Positions 62,046 through 64,000 of a stretch of DNA of 64,000 nt are shown here, one piece after another (position 1 is the stretch's first letter; the number at the start of each line of letters is the position of its first letter). This stretch comes from Mucilaginibacter sp. PAMB04168 (lineage in GTDB: Bacteria > Bacteroidota > Bacteroidia > Sphingobacteriales > Sphingobacteriaceae). The position numbers and the translations under genes are program-made. The stretch lies in the NCBI RefSeq assembly GCF_039634365.2, contig NZ_CP155079.2, positions 5,146,001 through 5,210,000 on the forward strand, in the 5' to 3' direction. Below the pieces are notes generated by a model. The model saw nothing but the letters and a program-made list of their open reading frames with translations. It searched no databases and was not told the origin of the DNA.

Positions 62046-64000
62046 TTAAACACTTTTTTCTTTAATCGCTTCATGAGCAATAAATTTGGACATTTCGATC
62101 AGCGAGGTGTTAAAAGCAAAAAAGAACGGTGAATCATTTACCGGGCTTTGCATGTCTTTCTCCTCCAGTGCTGATTTATAGCTATTTCTCAGTGTACCTG
62201 TGAGGAGATAGCTTTCAGGCTGCTTAGGGTCGATGAAGAATGAGCGGTATTTGGCCAGATTATTAATATTTAAGGACCTTTCACAACCTTTAATAATATC
62301 TGCATTTCCAAAGAAAAGATCCAGAAAATGTACCGCGTTTGCCAGAACACTTTTGTATTCCTCCCCCGGCTCTAAAAAATCATTATAGATACTTTGACCA
62401 CTTTTCAAAAGAGATGGGTCGAGTAAACCCAAATAGATTTCCGTCTCAGTCCGGATGGTCATTTCATCCTTACTTTGGAAAGAGTGGTCATCCTCAAAAA
62501 TATTGGTTACATCCTTTTTTAACGGTTTGGCAGCGTATATAACCGCTCCTTGGGCTGTGATCTCCTTGGGCTTAGGATCCTGTTGTATCTGGAACGCCTC
62601 ATTTGCCGGCAGGGACGAAAAAAGTTTTAGTGCCTTCACCGTGAACATTTTTAAATGCTCCTTGGAATCAAAGATCAAAGAAATATACTCGCTGCCTTTA
62701 CCGGAAAAGCTCAGTGTTTTCGGCAAGGCCAGAGGTTTTTGCTTGCAGCTCTGCGCAACATAGTACAGTAAGGACGTGTAATGAAGCAGCAAAGGAATTT
62801 TTAGCTCTTTACATTCGGAAAAGATCTGTTTAAAATTATAGTCTTTTTCACCAAAAAGATAACTTACAACATCTTCTGTGCGATTGTTCTTTTCCTTCAG
62901 TATGTTTTTTAGTTTCTCATGGTTGTTTTTGTTTTTTGATTCCAGTAGATGAAGGAAAAACAGTACAAAACCATTATCCTGCGGATCGAAATCATCAGAC
63001 ACGCTTCCCCATAGTTGCTTACCTGCAAACTTAATGGAGTTACAATAACAAAGAAGTACTTTTTCCTCCCTTTCATTAATGTTGTTCACCAGCACAATGT
63101 CTGAGGTACCGCCGCCGACATCGATATTGCAGTAAATATCATGTTTAATACTGCTGTCCGTCTTCTGCAATTTGTAATAGGGTGCAATAGATTCCGTCAC
63201 CTCGACCAGACGTTCATTAGGATCGTCACTACCGCCAGAAATATTGAAGATAGCATTCATCTCCTCTGAAAAGTACCCCATCAAATCCTTTTTTAGAGTG
63301 CTGTCCATGCTGGTAGGATAGGACATCGCAATTTTTAACAGGTCCAGATTGCAGGTTGGCTTATTATTCAGCAGTGCATGGCTTCTGATCATCAGTAATA
63401 ATTGCCTGAAAAAAGCTTTGACCCTGTTCTGCTTCTCAACATCATTCAGGTTGGACTCCAACTGCCATTTTAGGTCTGTTTGATATCCTTCATTGAAGAC
63501 TAAAATGTCTCTATCGATACTGAACCCGATATTGATTTCACTGAACAGGTTTGGCCGGGCGTTTTCCTTGAAAGATCTGCTTTCAAATGTCGCTGTCCGG
63601 AAAGGAAATACAGTAGTCGCACCTTTATGCCGGCCCACTTGGAATGGCGCGAACTCCCTAAGCGAAATTACCTTCGCCGCATCCACATCTGCACCAAAGG
63701 CTGTATAATCCTTATAATCCACAGCGCCATCCTGTTCACTAATGGTCTGCGGCTTGTTCAGCATTGTCATGAACATATTGCCATCATTAATCTCGAATGG
63801 CTTGATCTCAACAGCCTTGTGATCCCTCACGTAAGCATACTCGATATGCGTATTAGAAGTGCCGAAGTCTATTGCATAAACATATTCCTCCGTGCCATTA
63901 GATGCTGGTTTGAATTTGGGGATGATCAGGCCGCTTTGACTGCCACTGTTTTTATTGAATAATAACTGTATTAGTTCAAATGACTCCCTGACCTGGTAAT
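62046..64000 (-). CDS. Hsp70/actin-fold ATPase, truncated at the window edge
   Basis: At least 650 residues are visible and the frame continues beyond base 64000. Starting it at the GTG at 63830 would be wrong, because the same frame upstream encodes YVYAIDFGTSNTHIEYAYV, whose DFGTSNT is the phosphate-1 loop. Phosphate 2 is IDVGGGTSDIVLV and the adenosine motif is near SFSGKGSEYISLIF. Large inserts relative to DnaK and no DnaK-type substrate-binding domain by sequence place it among atypical Hsp70-like ATPases. The downstream membrane, Ig-like and NADase-type-domain partners suggest an envelope-associated machine, not a housekeeping chaperone. No DnaJ or GrpE partner is seen. Confidence 0.88.
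   Translation of the reverse strand, partial: YQVRESFELIQLLFNKNSGSQSGLIIPKFKPASNGTEEYVYAIDFGTSNTHIEYAYVRDHKAVEIKPFEINDGNMFMTMLNKPQTISEQDGAVDYKDYTAFGADVDAAKVISLREFAPFQVGRHKGATTVFPFRTATFESRSFKENARPNLFSEINIGFSIDRDILVFNEGYQTDLKWQLESNLNDVEKQNRVKAFFRQLLLMIRSHALLNNKPTCNLDLLKIAMSYPTSMDSTLKKDLMGYFSEEMNAIFNISGGSDDPNERLVEVTESIAPYYKLQKTDSSIKHDIYCNIDVGGGTSDIVLVNNINEREEKVLLCYCNSIKFAGKQLWGSVSDDFDPQDNGFVLFFLHLLESKNKNNHEKLKNILKEKNNRTEDVVSYLFGEKDYNFKQIFSECKELKIPLLLHYTSLLYYVAQSCKQKPLALPKTLSFSGKGSEYISLIFDSKEHLKMFTVKALKLFSSLPANEAFQIQQDPKPKEITAQGAVIYAAKPLKKDVTNIFEDDHSFQSKDEMTIRTETEIYLGLLDPSLLKSGQSIYNDFLEPGEEYKSVLANAVHFLDLFFGNADIIKGCERSLNINNLAKYRSFFIDPKQPESYLLTGTLRNSYKSALEEKDMQSPVNDSPFFFAFNTSLIEMSKFIAHEAIKEKSV

Noticed and set aside
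63830..63832. GTG start of the Hsp70-like gene
   Set aside because: The same frame upstream encodes the DFGTSNT phosphate loop and stays open to the window end, so the gene begins outside.

Overview
The window comes from a Bacteroidota chromosome, most likely a Sphingobacteriaceae member of the Pedobacter/Mucilaginibacter type. The evidence is a SusC/SusD pair, a hybrid two-component regulator, SusE-position and other 'CKK' lipoproteins, a type IX secretion (T9SS) type B sorting domain with a PorP/SprF partner, and moderate G+C. No rRNA and no CRISPR array were seen.

Layout. (1) 1-805 is the 3' part of an ankyrin-repeat gene. (2) 1195-21232 is a polysaccharide utilisation locus (PUL). On the minus strand it reads SusC, SusD, a DUF5017 lipoprotein, GH88, a heparinase II/III-type lyase, an SGNH acetylesterase, a GH53 endo-galactanase, a small protein and a GH3 enzyme. 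A divergent hybrid two-component sensor lies beside SusC. The enzymes suit an acetylated, uronate-containing galactan such as pectic side chains or an arabinogalactan. (3) 21569-24420 holds small accessory genes, one of them frameshifted. (4) 25006-35385 is a 3138-residue repetitive T9SS adhesin with its PorP/SprF partner.

(5) 35665-50882 is the most interesting part: an RNA-repair and RNA-quality-control island. It contains a broken rtcB fused to a phage tail-collar fragment, an uncharacterised basic protein, a NUDIX-Prs fusion pseudogene, KptA, a WYL regulator, an intact RtcB, a Cthe_2314-type HEPN protein (candidate RNase), a SUKH protein, a cluster of four tRNA or tRNA-like genes, a TROVE/Ro60 protein, and directly behind it a tandem array of six Y-RNA-like RNAs. 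Two RlaP-type nucleotidyltransferases follow the array. The six RNAs share one motif with invariant spacing, and their closing helices differ in sequence but stay paired. Three carry permuted tRNA-like modules. A 39-bp promoter-proximal element with two CTGCGCA boxes is shared by the rtcB and Ro promoters, 6.3 kb apart, which suggests one regulon, probably controlled by the WYL protein.

(6) 50992-57736 is a defence-type region: an AbiE-like nucleotidyltransferase/antitoxin pair, a stretch with a tRNA 3'-end fragment and 12-bp repeats (a likely old attachment site), a PD-(D/E)XK nuclease and a 1084-residue helicase-nuclease. (7) 58018-64000 is a minus-strand operon built around an Hsp70/actin-fold ATPase that runs off the right edge, followed by two membrane proteins of unknown function, an NADase-type carbohydrate-binding membrane protein and a small lipoprotein.

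At least four genes (near 22050, 35681, 38037 and 45969) are broken by what looks like one missing base in a homopolymer. This may be an assembly error pattern rather than true gene decay, and those calls should be read with that in mind.
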